A stretch of DNA of 60,852 nt from assembly GCA_022340285.1 (NCBI GenBank), contig JAJDOG010000041.1:1-60852 (forward strand), read 5' to 3'. Positions 1-11,176 of this stretch are shown here, piece after piece. The position numbers and the translations under genes are program-made. Each line of letters starts with the position of its first letter. The stretch's first letter is position 1. This DNA is from Betaproteobacteria bacterium. Lineage in GTDB: Bacteria > Pseudomonadota > Gammaproteobacteria > Burkholderiales > SG8-39. Below the pieces are notes generated by a model, which worked only from the letters and a program-made list of their open reading frames with translations, was not told the origin of the DNA and ran no database searches.

Positions 1-1184
1 AGAACGTAGGTGATCAGCGGCAAGGTCATCCCGGCGCAGAACGTTGCGGGAAGCATGACGACGAGCGCGATCGCATGGCTCGAGACGAGAAAGATCGCGT
101 AGCCCGAGTCGGTCTGCGCGGTGCCCTTGATGACGAGCTGCATTAGGTCGAAGGTCGCGCCGTAGAGCGGCAGCGTCGCGAGCGCGGCGATCCCCATGGC
201 GACCTGCACCGCGCCGAGAAACCGCAGGGGTTCGGCGGTACGGTCGATGCGCCCGCGCACCCACAGGCCGCCCAGCGCCAGGCCGAGTATGAAGGCCGAC
301 AGCATGAGCTCGAACGAGTGCGTCGCCGAACCGAGCACCAGCGAGAGCATGCGTATCCAGCCGATCTCGTAGATGAACGAGGCCGCGCCGGTCAGGAACG
401 CGATGGCAAGCATGAGCCGCAGACTCGCCGGCACCGTTGGTTCGCCCGGCTGGGCGGCCGCGGCGGGCACCGCGACCGGCGCACGATCGGGACCTCTTGC
501 GAGGACCCACACCAGCGCGGCCAGACCGAGGTTGAGCAAGCCTGCGAACTGGATGGTGCCCGGCAGGCCCAGCTTATCGATGAGCAGGAATCCGCTCGCG
601 AGCACGCCGACGGCGGCGCCGAAGCTGTTGGTGAAATAGAGCAGCGCGAGCGCTTCGCCGGGGCGCTCGGGATGGCGCCTGAGCAGGCCGGCGCTCATGA
701 GTGGAAAGGTCATGCCGAGCAGGATGGACTGCGGGAGGATCAGCGCGCCTGCGAGACTCCACTTGAAGAGCGCCGCGGCCGCGGGGTTGGCCAGCGCGGG
801 AAGCACCGTCGCGTAGGCGGCGTCGGTCGCCGCAACGAACACGCCGTGGAATGCCAGCGCGGCGACGCCGATGACGGCTTCCACGACCGCGTAGCCGCGC
901 AGCAGATTGCGCCAGCGCACGCCGCGCCGGCTCGCGATCCACGCCCCGACCGCCATGCCGCCCATGAAGAGCGCGAGGACCAGCGTCTGCGCGTACGCGG
1001 CGTGGCCGAGGAACAGCTTGAGATAGTGGCTCCAGATCGACTCGTAGATGAGCCCGGCGAATCCGGAGATCGTGAACAGCACGAAGAGCGCCGTTCGGTG
1101 CCAGGGGATGCTTTCTTGTGCCGGAGGCAATGCAGGCTCGGGTCGGGGGGCTCGGATCGGGCTCGTCGGCGGCGTCGGCGTCAC
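1..1184 (-). CDS. Membrane-embedded spermidine-synthase-like protein, N-terminal part (cut by window edge)
   Basis: An uninterrupted minus-strand frame runs from a GTG at 1184 off the left end (394 codons visible). After a Pro-rich N-terminus of about 28 residues it becomes a chain of hydrophobic helices, beginning with the segment SGFAGLIYESIW (residues 40-51). A similar segment, TGAASFIYEIGWIRML, recurs in the second half, so the fold looks duplicated. This G-x-x-G/S-x-I/L-Y-E pattern is known from the polytopic domain of fused MFS/spermidine synthase proteins, whose soluble aminopropyltransferase-like domain would lie beyond the window. Substrate is unknown. It is divergent from the MFS gene at 1315. 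The GTG is chosen because upstream in-frame codons lack a better start; the exact start is uncertain. Confidence 0.72.
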   Translation of the reverse strand, partial: MTPTPPTSPIRAPRPEPALPPAQESIPWHRTALFVLFTISGFAGLIYESIWSHYLKLFLGHAAYAQTLVLALFMGGMAVGAWIASRRGVRWRNLLRGYAVVEAVIGVAALAFHGVFVAATDAAYATVLPALANPAAAALFKWSLAGALILPQSILLGMTFPLMSAGLLRRHPERPGEALALLYFTNSFGAAVGVLASGFLLIDKLGLPGTIQFAGLLNLGLAALVWVLARGPDRAPVAVPAAAAQPGEPTVPASLRLMLAIAFLTGAASFIYEIGWIRMLSLVLGSATHSFELMLSAFILGLALGGLWVRGRIDRTAEPLRFLGAVQVAMGIAALATLPLYGATFDLMQLVIKGTAQTDSGYAIFLVSSHAIALVVMLPATFCAGMTLPLITYV

Positions 1185-1314
1185 GCATTCTAAGCGATCA
1201 CGGTGTCCATGCGACCGCCGCGCTAGCGAACCGGCCGACGGCCTTCGCGCAAGTGCTCTAACATCACTTGGTTCCGCCTGCGGCATTGCCGCGCGCGCCC
1301 CGGAATTCCCGCCC

Positions 1315-2490
1315 GTGACCGTTCCCTACGCCCGGCTGTCGGCGATCTATTTCGCCTATTTCGCGTTCGTCGGCGCGTTCGCACCCTATTTCAGCCTGTA
1401 TCTGAAGGCCGTCGGCGCGAGCGCCTGGGAGATCGGCGTGCTGATCTCGATCATGCAACTGACGCGCGTGTTCGCGCCGAACTTCTGGGCATGGGTGGCC
1501 GATCATCATGGCCGCCGGATCGCGCTGATGCGCGCGTCGCTCGCGCTGGCCGCGCTGTCGTTCTGCGGGATCTACGCGACCCGATCCTTCTGGGGAATCT
1601 TCGTCGTGCTGGCGCTGCTCGCCTTTTTCTCGAGCGCCGCGAATCCGTTGCTCGAGGCAACGACGTTTACCGCGCTCCGCGGCCGGCTCGAGCGCTACGG
1701 CGCGATCCGATTGTGGGGGTCGATCGGCTTCATCGTCGCGGTGCTGGCGGTCGGCGCGGCGCTGGACCGGCTCGCTATCGACAATCTGCTCTGGATGCTC
1801 CTCGGCGTGCTCGCGTTGACCGCAGGGCTGTCCTGGCTGCTGCCGGGTGGCGGAGACCCGCGCCCGGCCGAGCGCGAACGGATCTGGCTCGTTCTGCGGC
1901 GCCCGGAGGTTCTGACGCTGCTCTGCGCGTGCTTCCTGATGAGCCTGTCGCATGGCCCGCTGTTCACGTTCTTTTCCATCTATCTGACCGATCTTGGGTA
2001 CAGCAAGACGGCCGTCGGCGTGCTGTGGTCGCTCGGCGTGATCGCCGAGATTCTCGTGTTTCTCGCCGCGCCGCGATGGTTCACGCGGTTCGATCCGCGA
2101 ACGATCTTGATCGCGAGCTTCGTTTGCGCCGTCGCGCGCTTTCTCCTGATCGGCTGGGGTGCCGGCAACGTGGCGCTGGTCACGATCGCGCAGATCTTGC
2201 ACGCTGCGACGTTCGGTTCGTATCACCTGGCGGCGCTCGCGCTGGTGAACGCCTGGTTCACCGGCGCGCGGCAGGTGCGCGGGCAGGCCCTGTATCTCAG
2301 CCTGTCGTTCGGCGCGGGCGGATTCCTTGGCGGGCTGGCAAGCGGAGCGCTCTGGGGCGCGGTCGGACCGGCCTGGACGTTCTCGGCGTCCAGCGTGGCT
2401 GCGGCGGCTGGTCTCGGCGTGCTTCTGACTCGCAAGTCGCTCCTGCCGCCCGCGAACCCGTCAGCGCCGGTCCGGTCAGAGACGTTGTGA
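1315..2490 (+). CDS. MFS permease of the MFS_1_like / HcaT type
   Basis: A 391-residue polytopic membrane protein with about twelve hydrophobic helices. It opens directly with a helix (YARLSAIYFAYFAFVGAFAP) and carries the loop motif WAWVADHHGRR after helix 2, the usual MFS G-x-x-x-D-R/H-x-G-R signature region. The N-terminal pattern fits the MFS_1_like family, which includes the phenylpropionate permease HcaT and nucleoside:H+ symporters. The GTG at 1315 is preferred because upstream in-frame codons encode a non-hydrophobic Arg/Ala-rich stretch unlike the family; no clear ribosome binding site precedes it. It ends 7 bases before the M48 peptidase gene. Substrate cannot be read from the sequence. 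Confidence 0.78.
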   Translation: MTVPYARLSAIYFAYFAFVGAFAPYFSLYLKAVGASAWEIGVLISIMQLTRVFAPNFWAWVADHHGRRIALMRASLALAALSFCGIYATRSFWGIFVVLALLAFFSSAANPLLEATTFTALRGRLERYGAIRLWGSIGFIVAVLAVGAALDRLAIDNLLWMLLGVLALTAGLSWLLPGGGDPRPAERERIWLVLRRPEVLTLLCACFLMSLSHGPLFTFFSIYLTDLGYSKTAVGVLWSLGVIAEILVFLAAPRWFTRFDPRTILIASFVCAVARFLLIGWGAGNVALVTIAQILHAATFGSYHLAALALVNAWFTGARQVRGQALYLSLSFGAGGFLGGLASGALWGAVGPAWTFSASSVAAAAGLGVLLTRKSLLPPANPSAPVRSETL

Positions 2491-2497
2491 GTCACGA

Positions 2498-3352
2498 ATG
2501 AGAGATTGCACGCAATTGTGGCGACGATTCACCACGCTCAGTAGGCTCGGCGGCCTGGCGGTGCTCGGCGCGCTGGCAGGTTCGCTTGCGCTGGGCGGCT
2601 GCGCGAGCACCACGAAACCGGGTGCTGTCGGGATCGAGCGACAGCAGGCGCTGCTCGTCTCGTCCGAGGACATCGAAGGGGCGGCCGCGCGGTCCTACCG
2701 CCAGATCACCTCGACCGCGACGCGCAAGGGCCAGCTCAATCGCAACCCGCAGCAGGTTGCCCGCGTACGCGAGGTCGCGCGGCGTCTGATCGCGCAGACG
2801 GGAACATTCCGGCCCGACGCGCTGCGCTGGAAGTGGGAAGTCAACGTCATCACCTCCAAGGAACTGAACGCGTGGTGCATGGCGGGTGGAAAGATCGCCG
2901 TCTATACCGGCCTGCTTGAAAAATTGAAGCTCACCGACGACGAGTTGGCCGCGGTGATGGGCCACGAGATCGCCCACGCTTTGCGCGAGCACAGCCGCGA
3001 ACAGATCTCGGAGCAGATGGCTACAGCCGTCGCGATCAGTGTGGCGGGCGCCCTGCTCGGTGCGCCGACCGGGACCGCCGACCTGGCCGGCCTCGTGGCC
3101 GACGTGACGATCACCAAGCCCAACTCACGCACGCACGAAACCGAAGCGGACCGGATCGGCGTCGAACTTGCGGCCCGTGCCGGGTACAACCCCTACGGCG
3201 CGGTGACCGTGTGGCAGAAGATGGCGCGTGAGGGCGGCGGCGAACCACCGGAATTGCTTTCGACCCACCCGTCGTCCGCCGCCCGTATTGCCGACCTCAA
3301 GGTCTATGCGGCGAAGGTGATGCCGCTCTACGAGCAGGCGAAGAAACGCTGA
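2498..3352 (+). CDS. M48 family zinc metalloprotease, lipoprotein
   Basis: A 284-residue protein with a lipoprotein signal: hydrophobic core residues 17-33 and lipobox LGGC with Cys35 as predicted lipidation site. The HEIAH zinc motif lies at residues 156-160, and HETEADRIG further on supplies the third zinc ligand (Glu), the standard M48 arrangement. Lengths and motifs match the LoiP/YggG and BepA-like periplasmic quality-control peptidases, which act at the outer membrane on misfolded proteins. No TPR region like that of BepA follows; the protein ends shortly after the conserved [10 protein letters not shown] segment, so a LoiP-like role is more likely. The start follows the MFS stop by 7 bases, so the two may share a transcript. 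Confidence 0.88.
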   Translation: MRDCTQLWRRFTTLSRLGGLAVLGALAGSLALGGCASTTKPGAVGIERQQALLVSSEDIEGAAARSYRQITSTATRKGQLNRNPQQVARVREVARRLIAQTGTFRPDALRWKWEVNVITSKELNAWCMAGGKIAVYTGLLEKLKLTDDELAAVMGHEIAHALREHSREQISEQMATAVAISVAGALLGAPTGTADLAGLVADVTITKPNSRTHETEADRIGVELAARAGYNPYGAVTVWQKMAREGGGEPPELLSTHPSSAARIADLKVYAAKVMPLYEQAKKR

Positions 3353-3392
3353 CGCGGGCGCGACATGTCGCCGTCCGCGTCGTCGACTCCGA

Positions 3393-3398
3393 TATAAT
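3393..3398 (+). promoter_or_regulatory. Candidate -10 box upstream of leuC
   Basis: A perfect TATAAT lies 22 bases before the leuC ATG. No convincing -35 hexamer is seen 16-18 bases upstream, so this is only a candidate. It would give a leader of roughly 15 bases, too short for a peptide-type leucine attenuator. Confidence 0.35.
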
Positions 3399-3420
3399 TG
3401 CAAGCTTGGCGGACCGGGCC

Positions 3421-4839
3421 ATGACACCGAAGACCCTCTACGACAAGCTTTGGGACAGTCACGTGGTGCACGTCGAGGACGACGGCACGGCGCTGCTCTA
3501 CATCGACCGTCATCTCGTGCACGAGGTGACAAGCCCCCAAGCGTACGAGGGGCTTCGGCTCGCCGGACGCAAGGTGTGGCGCACCGATTCGATCGTCGCG
3601 ACCGCCGATCACAACACGCCAACCACCGATTGGCACCGGGGCGTCGAGGGTATCGAGGACGCCACGTCGAGGCTCCAGGTCACGACGCTCGACGACAACA
3701 TCCGCGCACACGGCGCGAAGGCGTACTTCCCGTTCCTGCACGAGCGGCAGGGCATCGTCCACGTGATCGGTCCCGAGAGCGGCGCCACGTTGCCCGGCAT
3801 GACGGTCGTGTGCGGCGACAGCCATACGAGCACGCATGGCGCGTTTGCATGCATGGCATTCGGCATCGGCACGTCCGAGGTCGAGCACGTGCTCGCAACG
3901 CAATGCCTGCTCGCGAGGAAATCGCGGAACATGCTCGTCCAGGTGGACGGCAAGCTCAGGCGCGGCGTCACCGCCAAGGACGTCGCCCTCGCTCTCATCG
4001 GCAAGATCGGCACCGCCGGCGGTACCGGGTATGCGATCGAGTACGCGGGGAGCACCATCCGTGCGTTGTCGATGGAAGGGCGGATGACGATCTGCAACAT
4101 GACGATCGAGGCGGGCGCGCGCTGCGGCATGGTTGCGGTCGACGACGTCACCATCAACTACCTGAAGGGTCGGCCCTTCGCGCCACAGGGCGAGTCGTGG
4201 GACCGCGCGGTGGCGCACTGGCGCACGCTCGTGAGCGATCCGCAAGCCAAGTTCGATCGCGTCGTCACGCTGGACGCGCAGGAGATCACGCCGCAGGTCA
4301 CCTGGGGAACGTCCCCGGAAATGGTCGTGAGCGTGGATGGGCGCGTGCCCGATCCTGACCGGGAGAAAGACGCGATCCGGCGCGAAGGCATCGCACGCGC
4401 GCTCCACTACATGGGCCTCGAGCCCAATGCGGCCATCACCGGCATTCACCTGGACAAGGTGTTCATCGGCTCCTGCACCAACTCGCGAATCGAGGACCTG
4501 CGGGCGGCCGCGGCGATCGTAAAGGGTCGGCACGTCGCGCGCACCCTGAAGGTCGCGATGGTCGTGCCCGGTTCGGGCCTGGTGAAGCGCCAAGCGGAGC
4601 GCGAAGGGCTCGACCGCATCTTCACGGACGCCGGATTCGAGTGGCGCGAGCCCGGTTGCTCGATGTGCCTCGCGATGAATGCCGATCGTCTGGAGCCGGG
4701 CGAGCGCTGTGCGGCGACGTCGAACCGCAATTTCGAAGGGCGCCAGGGGGCTGGCGGCCGGACGCATCTGGTCAGTCCCGAGATGGCCGCGGCGGCGGCG
4801 ATCGCGGGACATTTTGTCGACGTGCGCGAGTGGCGCTGA
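3421..4839 (+). CDS. leuC: 3-isopropylmalate dehydratase large subunit
   Basis: Isomerises 2-isopropylmalate to 3-isopropylmalate in leucine biosynthesis, together with LeuD. The 472 residues match the family length (about 466-470). The three cysteines that bind the [4Fe-4S] cluster are visible: Cys352 in [13 protein letters not shown], and Cys413 and Cys416 in [11 protein letters not shown]. The ATG at 3421 gives [16 protein letters not shown], the typical LeuC N-terminus; an in-frame TTG at 3406 would add five residues and is not preferred. It heads the cluster leuC - small lipoprotein - leuD - leuB - asd on the same strand. Confidence 0.97.
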   Translation: MTPKTLYDKLWDSHVVHVEDDGTALLYIDRHLVHEVTSPQAYEGLRLAGRKVWRTDSIVATADHNTPTTDWHRGVEGIEDATSRLQVTTLDDNIRAHGAKAYFPFLHERQGIVHVIGPESGATLPGMTVVCGDSHTSTHGAFACMAFGIGTSEVEHVLATQCLLARKSRNMLVQVDGKLRRGVTAKDVALALIGKIGTAGGTGYAIEYAGSTIRALSMEGRMTICNMTIEAGARCGMVAVDDVTINYLKGRPFAPQGESWDRAVAHWRTLVSDPQAKFDRVVTLDAQEITPQVTWGTSPEMVVSVDGRVPDPDREKDAIRREGIARALHYMGLEPNAAITGIHLDKVFIGSCTNSRIEDLRAAAAIVKGRHVARTLKVAMVVPGSGLVKRQAEREGLDRIFTDAGFEWREPGCSMCLAMNADRLEPGERCAATSNRNFEGRQGAGGRTHLVSPEMAAAAAIAGHFVDVREWR

Positions 4840-4865
4840 GGCGGAGTGATCGCAAAGGAGAGGCC

Positions 4866-5060
4866 ATGGACCCGATTCGACTGATGCTGCTGGGTGGGCT
4901 CGTCGCGCTGGCGTTCGGATGCCATACCTACGAGGGCGCGAAGCAGGACGCCGCGCAGGCGGGCCAGGCAGTGGAAAAGAGCGTACGCCGTGCGGGCGAA
5001 GCGACCGGCCGGGCCGTGGAGCGGACCGGCGAAGCGATCGAGGACACGTTCAAGAAGTAG
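4866..5060 (+). CDS. Small entericidin-like lipoprotein
   Basis: A 64-residue protein with a short hydrophobic signal (residues 5-18) ending in a lipobox-like LAFGC, Cys19 being the predicted lipidated residue. The rest is a Gly/Ala/Lys/Glu-rich amphipathic region with repeated A-G-x-A-x-x segments, as in the entericidin A/B family. An AAAGGAGAG ribosome binding site lies just upstream. Small lipoproteins of this type are commonly found between leuC and leuD in Burkholderiales genomes. It ends 4 bases before leuD, so translation is probably coupled. Its role is unknown; in Escherichia coli entericidins are linked to a toxin/antidote pair, but no partner is seen here. Confidence 0.75.
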   Translation: MDPIRLMLLGGLVALAFGCHTYEGAKQDAAQAGQAVEKSVRRAGEATGRAVERTGEAIEDTFKK

Positions 5061-5064
5061 GGTC

Positions 5065-5706
5065 ATGGAAAAGTTCACCGTACTCACCGGGCTCGTGGTG
5101 CCGCTCGACCGGGCCAACGTCGACACCGACGCCATCATCCCGAAGCAGTTCCTGAAGTCGATCAAGCGCTCGGGATTCGGTCCGAATCTCTTCGACGCGT
5201 GGCGGTATCACGATGTCGGACAGCCGGGCACGGACCACGCGAAGCGGCCCGTCAATCGCGATTTCGTACTGAATCATCCGCAGTACAAGGGTGCGGAGAT
5301 TCTGCTGGCGCGCGCAAACTTCGGCTGCGGCTCGTCGCGCGAGCACGCGCCGTGGGCGCTTCTCGACCACGGGTTCCGGGTGGTGATCGCGCCGTCGTTC
5401 GGCGAGATCTTCCAGAGCAACTCGCTCAAGAACGGCCTCCTGCCCGTCGTGCTGACCGAGCGCGAGGTGGACGCGCTGTTCTATGACGTGGCGTCGTTCC
5501 CGGGATTTCGCCTCGTAATCGACCTCGAGCGGCAGACGGTCGCCACGACCGACGGCGCAAAGGTCATGAGCTTCGAGATCGACCCGTTCCGCAAGTACTG
5601 CCTCCTCAATGGGCTCGACGACATCGGGCTCACGCTCCGGCACGCCGACAAGATCCGGGAATTCGAAGAGAAGCGGCGTGCCCAGCATCCCTGGCTCTTC
5701 GGCTAG
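5065..5706 (+). CDS. leuD: 3-isopropylmalate dehydratase small subunit
   Basis: Partner of LeuC. The 213 residues carry the diagnostic [15 protein letters not shown] segment and the N-terminal [12 protein letters not shown] motif of the swivelling domain. The ATG at 5065 gives [20 protein letters not shown], the usual LeuD start; an upstream in-frame extension overlaps the lipoprotein gene and is not family-like. It starts 4 bases after the lipoprotein stop and ends 6 bases before leuB. Confidence 0.97.
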   Translation: MEKFTVLTGLVVPLDRANVDTDAIIPKQFLKSIKRSGFGPNLFDAWRYHDVGQPGTDHAKRPVNRDFVLNHPQYKGAEILLARANFGCGSSREHAPWALLDHGFRVVIAPSFGEIFQSNSLKNGLLPVVLTEREVDALFYDVASFPGFRLVIDLERQTVATTDGAKVMSFEIDPFRKYCLLNGLDDIGLTLRHADKIREFEEKRRAQHPWLFG

Positions 5707-5712
5707 CGCTCC

Positions 5713-6783
<1,071 letters not shown>

Positions 6784-6808
6784 AGGGCAGGCGAATCCGG
6801 GTGCGGGG

Positions 6809-7987
6809 ATGACACGAGTAGGAATGGTCGGTTGGCGCGGCATGGTCGGATCGGTGCTGCTCGAGCGCATGCGCGCGGAGCGGGACTTCGACCTCATCGA
6901 GCCCGTCTTCTTCACGACCTCCAACGTTGGAGGGCGTGCACCCGACGTCGGCCGCGAATCCGCGCCGCTCAAGGATGCGCGGTCGGTCGAAGCGCTGAGC
7001 GGGATGGATGTCGTCGTCTCATGCCAGGGCGGCGACTATACGAACGAGATCCACCCTCAGCTTCGCGCGGCGGGCTGGAAGGGTTACTGGATCGACGCTG
7101 CCTCCGCGCTGCGCATGCGACAGGATGCGGTGATCGTTCTCGATCCGGTCAATGAGGGCGTGATTCACGATGCGCTGGCGGCCGATGTCCGCAATTTCAT
7201 CGGCGGCAACTGCACGATCAGCCTGATGCTGATGGGCGTACACGGCCTCTTCAAGCATGGGCTCGTGGAGTGGATGACGGCGATGACCTACCAGGCGGCA
7301 TCCGGCGCTGGGGCGCAGTACATGCGCGAGCTGGTGGCGCAGATGGGCGTCGTGCACGGCTCCGCGGCGCCGCTCCTCGACGACCCGGCGTCGGCGATCC
7401 TCGAGATCGACCGGCGGGTGGCCGATTCGCTACGAGGCGACGCGCTGCCCCGCGAGCATTTCGGCGCGCCGCTTGCGGGCAGCCTGATCCCCTGGATCGA
7501 CAAGGATCTCGGCAACGGCCAGAGCCGCGAGGAGTGGAAAGCGCAGGCGGAGGGAAACAAGATCCTCGGGCGCGAGGCGAATCCGATTCCCATGGACGGG
7601 ATTTGCGTGCGGATCGGCGCGATGCGTTGCCATAGCCAGGCGCTGACCATCAAGCTCACGCGTGATGCAGGGCTCGACGAGATCGAAGGCATGCTCGGCG
7701 AGGCGAACGAGTGGGTCGAGGTGATCCCGAACACGCGGGAGGACAGCGTGCGCGAGCTCTCGCCCGCGCGGGTGACAGGTTCCCTGCGCGTGCCCATCGG
7801 ACGGTTGCGCAAGATGTCCATGGGCGGGCACTATCTCTCTGCATTCACGGTGGGCGATCAGCTGCTGTGGGGCGCGGCAGAGCCGCTGCGGAGAATGCTG
7901 CGCATTCTGCTCACGCACCTTGGCGATGGACCCGCCGGCAAGCGGTCAGCGCGTGGCGGTAAGTCGCGCGCGCAGGCCGTTGTTTGA
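6809..7987 (+). CDS. asd: Aspartate-semialdehyde dehydrogenase
   Basis: Makes aspartate semialdehyde from aspartyl phosphate with NADPH, the branch point to lysine, threonine and methionine. The catalytic cysteine is in GGNCT (Cys135, the same position as in E. coli). The N-terminus [18 protein letters not shown] is the NADP-binding start of the Gram-negative Asd class. At 392 residues it is about 20 longer than usual because of a basic, low-complexity C-terminal tail ([12 protein letters not shown]). It follows leuB, as in many Beta- and Gammaproteobacteria. Confidence 0.96.
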   Translation: MTRVGMVGWRGMVGSVLLERMRAERDFDLIEPVFFTTSNVGGRAPDVGRESAPLKDARSVEALSGMDVVVSCQGGDYTNEIHPQLRAAGWKGYWIDAASALRMRQDAVIVLDPVNEGVIHDALAADVRNFIGGNCTISLMLMGVHGLFKHGLVEWMTAMTYQAASGAGAQYMRELVAQMGVVHGSAAPLLDDPASAILEIDRRVADSLRGDALPREHFGAPLAGSLIPWIDKDLGNGQSREEWKAQAEGNKILGREANPIPMDGICVRIGAMRCHSQALTIKLTRDAGLDEIEGMLGEANEWVEVIPNTREDSVRELSPARVTGSLRVPIGRLRKMSMGGHYLSAFTVGDQLLWGAAEPLRRMLRILLTHLGDGPAGKRSARGGKSRAQAVV

Positions 7988-8152
7988 CCCGTCTGACCGC
8001 GATGTTGGGCGGGTCGCTCACCCGCAGAAGGCCCTTCCCAGGGCGTAGCGGCGCCCTCAGGGGCACGCCTGCAAGGGGGCCGAACCGGGTCCGAGGCCAA
8101 AATTGACTGAGAAATTTTTGGCTTATGCACTAATCCGAGGTGAAACCTTAGC

Positions 8153-8181
8153 TTGCAAGGCTAACCCTCTGATGCTAATTT
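8153..8181 (+). promoter_or_regulatory. Candidate sigma-70 promoter of fimV
   Basis: TTGCAA (8153-8158) and TAATTT (8176-8181) are separated by 17 bases, and TGC directly before the -10 box gives an extended -10. It lies in the 227-base asd-fimV gap, about 34 bases before the fimV start. The rest of that gap (7988-8152) contains GC-rich short inverted repeats but no recognisable gene. Confidence 0.45.
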
Positions 8182-8214
8182 AAATACCTCGGTCCAAGCC
8201 CCAGGGGTGGCAGA

Positions 8215-11154
8215 GTGGGAACTCGCACGACTATTAAAACTAGACTCCTCGCGCTGGCCGCGCTCCTGCTGGTCCCCGCCGTGGCGATGAGCGCCGGGCT
8301 GGGCAAGCTCGCGCTGCATTCCGCACTGGGGCAGCAACTCAGCGCCGAGATCGACATCGTCTCCATCCAGCGGGGTGAGGCCGGATCGCTGAGCGCACGC
8401 ATCGCCTCGGCCGAAGCATTCCGGCAAGCGGGCGTCGACTATGGTCCCGCAATCACCTACCTGCGCGCGTCGGTCGAGCGTCGCGACGGACAGTATTTCG
8501 TCGTATTGACCTCCACGCAGCCGATCAACGAGCCGTTCCTCGACGTGCTGGTCGAACTCACCTGGGCAACCGGTCGACTGGTTCGTCAATACACGTTCCT
8601 GCTCGACCCCGTCGAGTACAAGGGACCTGCCGCACCGCCCACGGTGGCTGCCGTGGAAGCAAAGCCGGTCGAGCCGCCCAGGGCACCTGAGCCGGCGCCT
8701 GCGCCGGCCCCGCAGAAAACCCCCGAGCTCGCGCCGACGCCCATCACGCCGGCGCCGGCGGTCGAGGCCGCGCCCGCACCCATGACCGAGGCGGCTGCGG
8801 CGCCCGAGCCCATGGCACCTGCGCCGCGCCGCGCCGCCGCAGACGGTACCTACGAAGTGCAGGAAGGCGACACCCTTTCGCACATCGCGGTGGCGAATCT
8901 TCCGGAAGGCGTCTCGCTCAACCAGATGCTGGTGGCGCTCTATCGCGCCAACGAGGCCGCATTCATCAACAACAACATGAATCTCGTGCGTGCGGGCGCG
9001 AAGCTCAACATCCCCGACAAGGAAACCGCGTTGGCGGTCGCGCGGGAAGATGCGACCAAGGTCGTGAGCGTGCAGACCCAGGAGTTCGACGAGTATCGCG
9101 GCCGAGTTGCCACGGCGGTCGCCATGGCGCCCGCGCGCGAGGCGCCCACGCAGCGCGCGACCGGCGTGATCGAACCCGCCAAGCCGGCTCCCGCCGCGCC
9201 GAAAGCGCTGGCCGAGGATCAGCTCAGGCTGTCGCGCGCGGAGGACGCTGGCAAGGCAGGCAAGAGCGGTGCGAGCGCCGACGATCTGGCCGCCCGCGAG
9301 CGCGACCTTCGTGAGCAACGCGAGCGCGTCACACAGCTTGAGCAGAACGTGCGAGACATGGAGCGGCTGCTGGAGTTGAAGAACCAGCAGCTCGCCGAAT
9401 TGCAGCAGCAGGCAGCGGCTGCCACGGCTGCCCCTGCGGCAAAAGCCCCAGCGCCGGTCATGGCCCCGGAGCCCGCGAAGGCGCCGACGCCACCGGTTGC
9501 CGCGCCTGAGCCTCCCAAACCCGAGGCACCACCGGTTGCCGCCAAGGCGCCCGAGCCGCCCGAGGCGCCGAAGCCCCCTGAAGCCCCCATGGCGCCTGAG
9601 CCTGCGGCCAAGGCCCCCGAACCCGAACCCGCGAAGGCCCCGGAGCCCGTAAGCGAGCCCGTCCCGATGGCCCAGGCCCCCGAGGCGCCTGGGCCCGTGG
9701 CGGCTGCGCCCGTGACCCCGGAGCCGCCCAAGCCGGCGCCGGCCAAGGCGGCGCCGCCCAAACCGCGGCCCGCCCCGCCGCCGCCGCCCGAAACCAGTCT
9801 GGTCGACGACCTGATGAGCAACGTCACCGACAACCCGGTCGCGCTCGGCGGAATCGGTGGCGTGGCCATCCTGCTGCTGGGCTATGGCGTCTACGCGTAC
9901 CGAAAAAAAAAGGCCACCAGTCTCGAGAACAGCCTCGCTGGGGTGACGACCACTGATTCGAGCTCCGTTTTCGGCACCACGGGCGGGCGGAGCGTCGATA
10001 CCGGTGGCAGCTCCATGCAAACCGATTTCAGCCAGAGCGGAATCGGGGCCATTGACACCGATGAGGTCGATCCGGTCGCCGAAGCGGACGTGTACATGGC
10101 GTACGGCCGCGACGCGCAAGCCGAGGAGATCCTGAAGGAAGCCCTGCAGAAGGATCCGAACCGCCAGGCCGTTCGCGTCAAGCTGCTCGAGATCTACGCG
10201 GCGCGCAAGGACGTCAAAGCGTTCGAAACGACCGCAGGCGAGATCTACGCGGCAACCGGCGGGCAGGGACCGGACTGGGAGAAGACGGCCACGCTCGGCC
10301 AGCAAATCGACCCGAACAACGCGCTCTACGGCGGCCGTCGCACCGAGCCGACGCCCGGCGCACCGCCGCCTGAACCCACTGTGACCATGTCGGCGCCAGT
10401 CGCTGCCGCGCTCGCCACACCGGAAGTGTCCAGCCCGCGTGCGGCGCCGCCCTCGATCGATTTCAATATCGAGGCGGCGAGCCAGGAGCCCCAGGGCATG
10501 CCCGACATCGCGCTCGATCTCAACACCCCGAGCCAGGCCCCGAGCGAGACCGGCTTCGATCTGAACCTCGGCGAGCCCTCGGTGGCGCCGGCCGACCAGG
10601 AATCCGATTTCTCGCCGTCCGGCACGCTCATCATGGATCCCGGCGTCTCGAAGGCCGCGCAGGAACTGAGCGAAGGCAACGTCGACATGGCGATCGACTT
10701 CGAGTTGCCGCAGAACAAGGACTCCGCCGAAGCTGAAATGACGAACACCGCCAAGATGATGGCGCAGTCGCAGCCGACCGTCGTGCTGCCGCAGAGCCCG
10801 GTCGCGCAAAGTCCTGCCGGCAAGTCGCAGCCGACCAACACGATGGATTTCGATTTCAAGCTCGACGAGCCGACGCAGGAGCCCAAGGCACCCCCGTCGA
10901 GCGAGCTGTCCGGGATCAGTCTCGACCTCGGATCGCCCGCCGCCGCCGCCCCGCCGGCTGGCGGAGGTGAACCGGCAGGAGGCGGAGAGGGCGGTGCGGG
11001 TTGGCAGGAGGTCGCAACGAAGCTCGATCTCGCCAAGGCCTACGAGGAGATGGGCGACAAGGATGGTGCCCGCGAACTGCTGAACGAAGTCGTGAAGGAA
11101 GGCGACGCGGCCCAGCAGCAGAAGGCGCGCACGATGCTCGACGCACTAGCTTGA
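8215..11154 (+). CDS. fimV: FimV-like peptidoglycan-binding inner-membrane hub protein
   Basis: A 979-residue protein of the FimV/HubP family, which organises cell poles, type IV pili and twitching in Pseudomonas and relatives. Order of parts: signal peptide (about 1-27), conserved FimV N-terminal domain (about 28-135), Pro/Ala-rich linker, LysM domain (about 213-267, YEVQEGDTLSHIAV), a coiled coil (about 359-401), a long Pro/Ala/Glu low-complexity region, one membrane helix (about 541-562), then an acidic cytoplasmic part with a TPR-like segment and the C-terminal FimV domain (EVATKLDLAKAYEEMGDKDGARELL). The GTG start puts the signal peptide directly at the N-terminus. Its place between asd and truA is the conserved one. 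Confidence 0.93.
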   Translation: MGTRTTIKTRLLALAALLLVPAVAMSAGLGKLALHSALGQQLSAEIDIVSIQRGEAGSLSARIASAEAFRQAGVDYGPAITYLRASVERRDGQYFVVLTSTQPINEPFLDVLVELTWATGRLVRQYTFLLDPVEYKGPAAPPTVAAVEAKPVEPPRAPEPAPAPAPQKTPELAPTPITPAPAVEAAPAPMTEAAAAPEPMAPAPRRAAADGTYEVQEGDTLSHIAVANLPEGVSLNQMLVALYRANEAAFINNNMNLVRAGAKLNIPDKETALAVAREDATKVVSVQTQEFDEYRGRVATAVAMAPAREAPTQRATGVIEPAKPAPAAPKALAEDQLRLSRAEDAGKAGKSGASADDLAARERDLREQRERVTQLEQNVRDMERLLELKNQQLAELQQQAAAATAAPAAKAPAPVMAPEPAKAPTPPVAAPEPPKPEAPPVAAKAPEPPEAPKPPEAPMAPEPAAKAPEPEPAKAPEPVSEPVPMAQAPEAPGPVAAAPVTPEPPKPAPAKAAPPKPRPAPPPPPETSLVDDLMSNVTDNPVALGGIGGVAILLLGYGVYAYRKKKATSLENSLAGVTTTDSSSVFGTTGGRSVDTGGSSMQTDFSQSGIGAIDTDEVDPVAEADVYMAYGRDAQAEEILKEALQKDPNRQAVRVKLLEIYAARKDVKAFETTAGEIYAATGGQGPDWEKTATLGQQIDPNNALYGGRRTEPTPGAPPPEPTVTMSAPVAAALATPEVSSPRAAPPSIDFNIEAASQEPQGMPDIALDLNTPSQAPSETGFDLNLGEPSVAPADQESDFSPSGTLIMDPGVSKAAQELSEGNVDMAIDFELPQNKDSAEAEMTNTAKMMAQSQPTVVLPQSPVAQSPAGKSQPTNTMDFDFKLDEPTQEPKAPPSSELSGISLDLGSPAAAAPPAGGGEPAGGGEGGAGWQEVATKLDLAKAYEEMGDKDGARELLNEVVKEGDAAQQQKARTMLDALA

Positions 11155-11176
11155 CGTAGAGGTTGTTCCCACGAAA

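Noticed and set aside
318-1193. 291-codon plus-strand frame near the left end
   Set aside because: Arg/Glu/His-rich shadow of the membrane protein encoded on the minus strand, whose frame is open to the window edge and hydrophobic.
8161-10809. 882-codon open frame on the minus strand opposite fimV
   Set aside because: It mirrors fimV codon by codon, is Arg/Gly-rich without domains, and arises from high GC at third positions.
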